A stretch of DNA of 64,000 bases from Leishmania mexicana MHOM/GT/2001/U1103. Its lineage: Eukaryota > Euglenozoa > Kinetoplastea > Trypanosomatida > Trypanosomatidae. The DNA lies in assembly GCF_000234665.1 (NCBI RefSeq), contig NC_018324.1, positions 2,538,944 through 2,602,943 on the forward strand, written 5' to 3'. The notes beneath the pieces were generated by a model that was not told the origin of the DNA, did not search any database, and saw nothing but the letters and a program-made list of their open reading frames with translations. Within the stretch, counting starts at the first letter, position 1. The number at the start of each line of letters is the position of its first letter. Of this stretch, positions 62,185 to 64,000 are shown one piece after another. The translations under genes and the position numbers were made by a program.

Positions 62185-62993
62185 CACGTCCCTTCTTGGA
62201 GTGACACTGAAAGCGACACCAGGAGGCAGACTGCCTTCACGCCGCACTCAGAGAGAAATAGTTGCCGCGCTGACAAGTGTATCCAGCGCTCCACAACAAC
62301 ACAGCGGTGAGGAATAAACGGTCATCAGAGGCGGCGCAGATGTCATCAAACGGTAAAAAAAAGAGAAATGTGGACAGGCGAAGAGAAGTGCAAAGACATC
62401 GAGACAAAACGCGCGCCTACATAGATCACCGGCGCGGGGTACCGAATCGAAACAGCCCTTCTGATCACTGCAGTGCGTGGGGTGGAGGGAAGGAGGAGGG
62501 GGGAGGCGTCCTTGGAGACGAGCCGCTGCGCGCCTTTAAGCCCACACTCGACTCAAGGCACGCCAGCACACTTATAAACCGAAACAACAGCAAAAAGAAT
62601 AAACAGAGCGCGCATACCCGAGGAATGTCCTCGTTCAAGGCAGCCGCACGGGCCGATGGACCAGCCACAGAATGTCACGTCTTTACAGCAGCTATTTCGC
62701 CTGTTTTTTTTTTGATTCCTGTGTGGATTCACTGAGGCTCCGTCGGCTGGCCAAAGCCAGTCGCAGCCGTTCGGACCGACGGAGGGAGCACTCTCTCGAC
62801 GAAGGGAAACGAAAACAAGACGAGAAGAGAAGCACCACACGTTACCACGTCATTACCAATCTAGAGAGTAATACCCACTCCCCCCCACCACCACTCGCTT
62901 TCCGTCCTCTTTTTCTGAATGCCAACAAGCGCGACAAATCCACGCCTTGAAGAAGCAGTTTATCCACGGACAGCCTCGCTAGCTGGTGGCTAG
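62185..62993. other. Intergenic
   Basis: 3' UTR/spacer of the nucleoporin-like gene. Sense-strand pyrimidine runs near 62470-62510 fit a splice tract for the small membrane protein. No other gene. Confidence 0.5.
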
Positions 62994-63995
62994 CTACAGG
63001 TACACGCCACTTGAGGCCAGCGTGTTGGCCTTTCGCAGTAGCTCATCCGCCTGCTCCACCGCCGCCTGCTCATTTGGCGATGCAACAGCTCCCGCAGCGC
63101 GGCGAATCATGCTGCGTGTGGCGGTCATGGCGTTGCTGACGAGCCACTGCTGCACAGAGCCGCGCCGGCCGAGGTCCGCTAGATAAACCAGCACTGTGGC
63201 GTACGCGTAAACAAGGTAGCCGCGCGTCACACCGGCCTCAACAAACTCCACACACACCACACCTGTGTCGTCCCTACCCTCAAGGATGCTCTCGTATGTG
63301 ATGAAGAGCACCTTGAGGTCGACCCCAAGACTTACCAGCAGCTGCACCACTTCCGTCGAACCCGCCGGCGAGCGCACAAACGCGCGAGCCTCTAGAAGCC
63401 GCACCAGGTATGACAGTGGAAAGCAGCTGACCTGGTGAAAGTATCTGTCGATGAGCCGCTTCGTAATGGTCTCCGTTGAGTCCTTCTTGTTCTCATAGGC
63501 ACGGCCGATGCAGGTGGCATACACGCCAACGTCTGTGACGTTGGAGCAAAGCAGCGCATCCAGCTGCACCTCTGCGCCACCTAGCGCCGGATACATGCCA
63601 CCCACCTCTGTCAGGTCGCTTGCGGAGGCGACAAAGCTAGACAAGAACTCAATGTGCTGCAGGGCGACATCGCGCTCCGTCACCATTTGACCCTCCCATT
63701 CCACACGACGGTCGAGAGTGGCACTGCCGGAAGAGATGAACTCGGTGGCAATGCGGTATAGCCGCTGCTGCGCCTCCATCAAGCGCAGCTGCTGCTCCAC
63801 CTGCTGCGTTTGGTCGGATTGACACTTCCGGGCACAGTCGAGAGCCTCGCGCAGGCACCGGAGGCGATACTGAAGCCGGTCGGCAACTGGCGTGTCGGAA
63901 AGCGGAGACAGGGCCATCACGAAGCACTGCTGCATCGCGCCTCGGTAGTCGCCCTGGACGCTGGCGAGGTAGTGCGCATACTCCTCCGTCAGCAT
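62994..63995 (-). CDS. C-terminal part of a Nup155/Nup144-like nucleoporin (partial)
   Basis: Only the last ~333 codons are in the window; the start lies beyond its right end, so any methionine here is internal. The protein is all-helical. EEYAHYLASVQGDYRGAMQQ then RLQYRLRCLREALDCARKC resembles the alpha-solenoid end of Nup155/Nup170, where a repeat of accumulation and resident-Ala helices is followed by RI-x-YL-x-xA-x-xxA. VLVYLADLGRR and a final Ala-rich helix fit a scaffold protein. Trypanosome Nup144 is the family member there. The match rests on pattern and on its position next to a bromodomain gene, and alternatives such as another solenoid scaffold remain open. Confidence 0.55.
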   Translation of the reverse strand: MLTEEYAHYLASVQGDYRGAMQQCFVMALSPLSDTPVADRLQYRLRCLREALDCARKCQSDQTQQVEQQLRLMEAQQRLYRIATEFISSGSATLDRRVEWEGQMVTERDVALQHIEFLSSFVASASDLTEVGGMYPALGGAEVQLDALLCSNVTDVGVYATCIGRAYENKKDSTETITKRLIDRYFHQVSCFPLSYLVRLLEARAFVRSPAGSTEVVQLLVSLGVDLKVLFITYESILEGRDDTGVVCVEFVEAGVTRGYLVYAYATVLVYLADLGRRGSVQQWLVSNAMTATRSMIRRAAGAVASPNEQAAVEQADELLRKANTLASSGVYL

Positions 63996-64000
63996 CTCGG

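Overview
The window looks like nuclear DNA of a Leishmania-like trypanosomatid. All 19 protein-coding genes I can support lie on the minus strand, have no visible introns, and are separated by long pyrimidine-rich (sense-strand) intergenic tracts, as expected for one polycistronic transcription unit processed by spliced-leader trans-splicing and polyadenylation. Several products have kinetoplastid or Leishmania flavour: a SPEF2/CPC1-like flagellar protein, a tripartite Trl1-type tRNA ligase, a prolyl oligopeptidase with the Ser548/Asp631/His667 numbering I remember for the T. cruzi enzyme, and a trypanosomatid-type OSCP. Five near-identical copies of a ~0.53-0.6 kb element with a Pr77-like 5' signature look like SIDER retroposons, which points to Leishmania or a close relative. 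The exact species cannot be read from the sequence. From memory, gene order resembles part of Leishmania chromosome 36 / T. brucei chromosome 10, but this is unchecked.

Transcription runs right to left. At 63995-58754 are a partial Nup155/Nup144-like nucleoporin, a small membrane protein, a SIDER copy, a bromodomain protein and an EVE-domain protein. At 58186-50031 are an ankyrin/proline-rich protein with a KVTF motif, the tRNA ligase, a small RSA3-like protein and an EF-hand TMEM65. At 48919-38205 are an amino acid transporter, a SIDER copy, a SET-domain protein, a hotdog thioesterase, UFL1 (UFM1 E3 ligase) and an AFG1-type ATPase.

At 38.2-22 kb the window becomes unusual. It holds a decayed SMYD5-like SET methyltransferase gene (~36.2-37.56 kb), one intact FCP/SCP-type phosphatase (31666-32544), and about 13 kb with no supported gene and extreme purine/pyrimidine strand asymmetry. 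At 22-1.7 kb follow beta-adaptin, a SIDER copy, OSCP, prolyl oligopeptidase, a SIDER copy, a two-TM unknown, the SPEF2/CPC1-like protein, a mitochondrial-carrier relic broken at a SIDER insertion, and RFC3.

The genes are housekeeping functions with no operon-like theme, as usual in trypanosomatid units. The best leads are the young-looking SIDER family and its link to a dead carrier gene, the SMYD5-like pseudogene, the asymmetric gene desert, the EF-hand/TMEM65 protein, and the candidate PP1-docking ankyrin protein.
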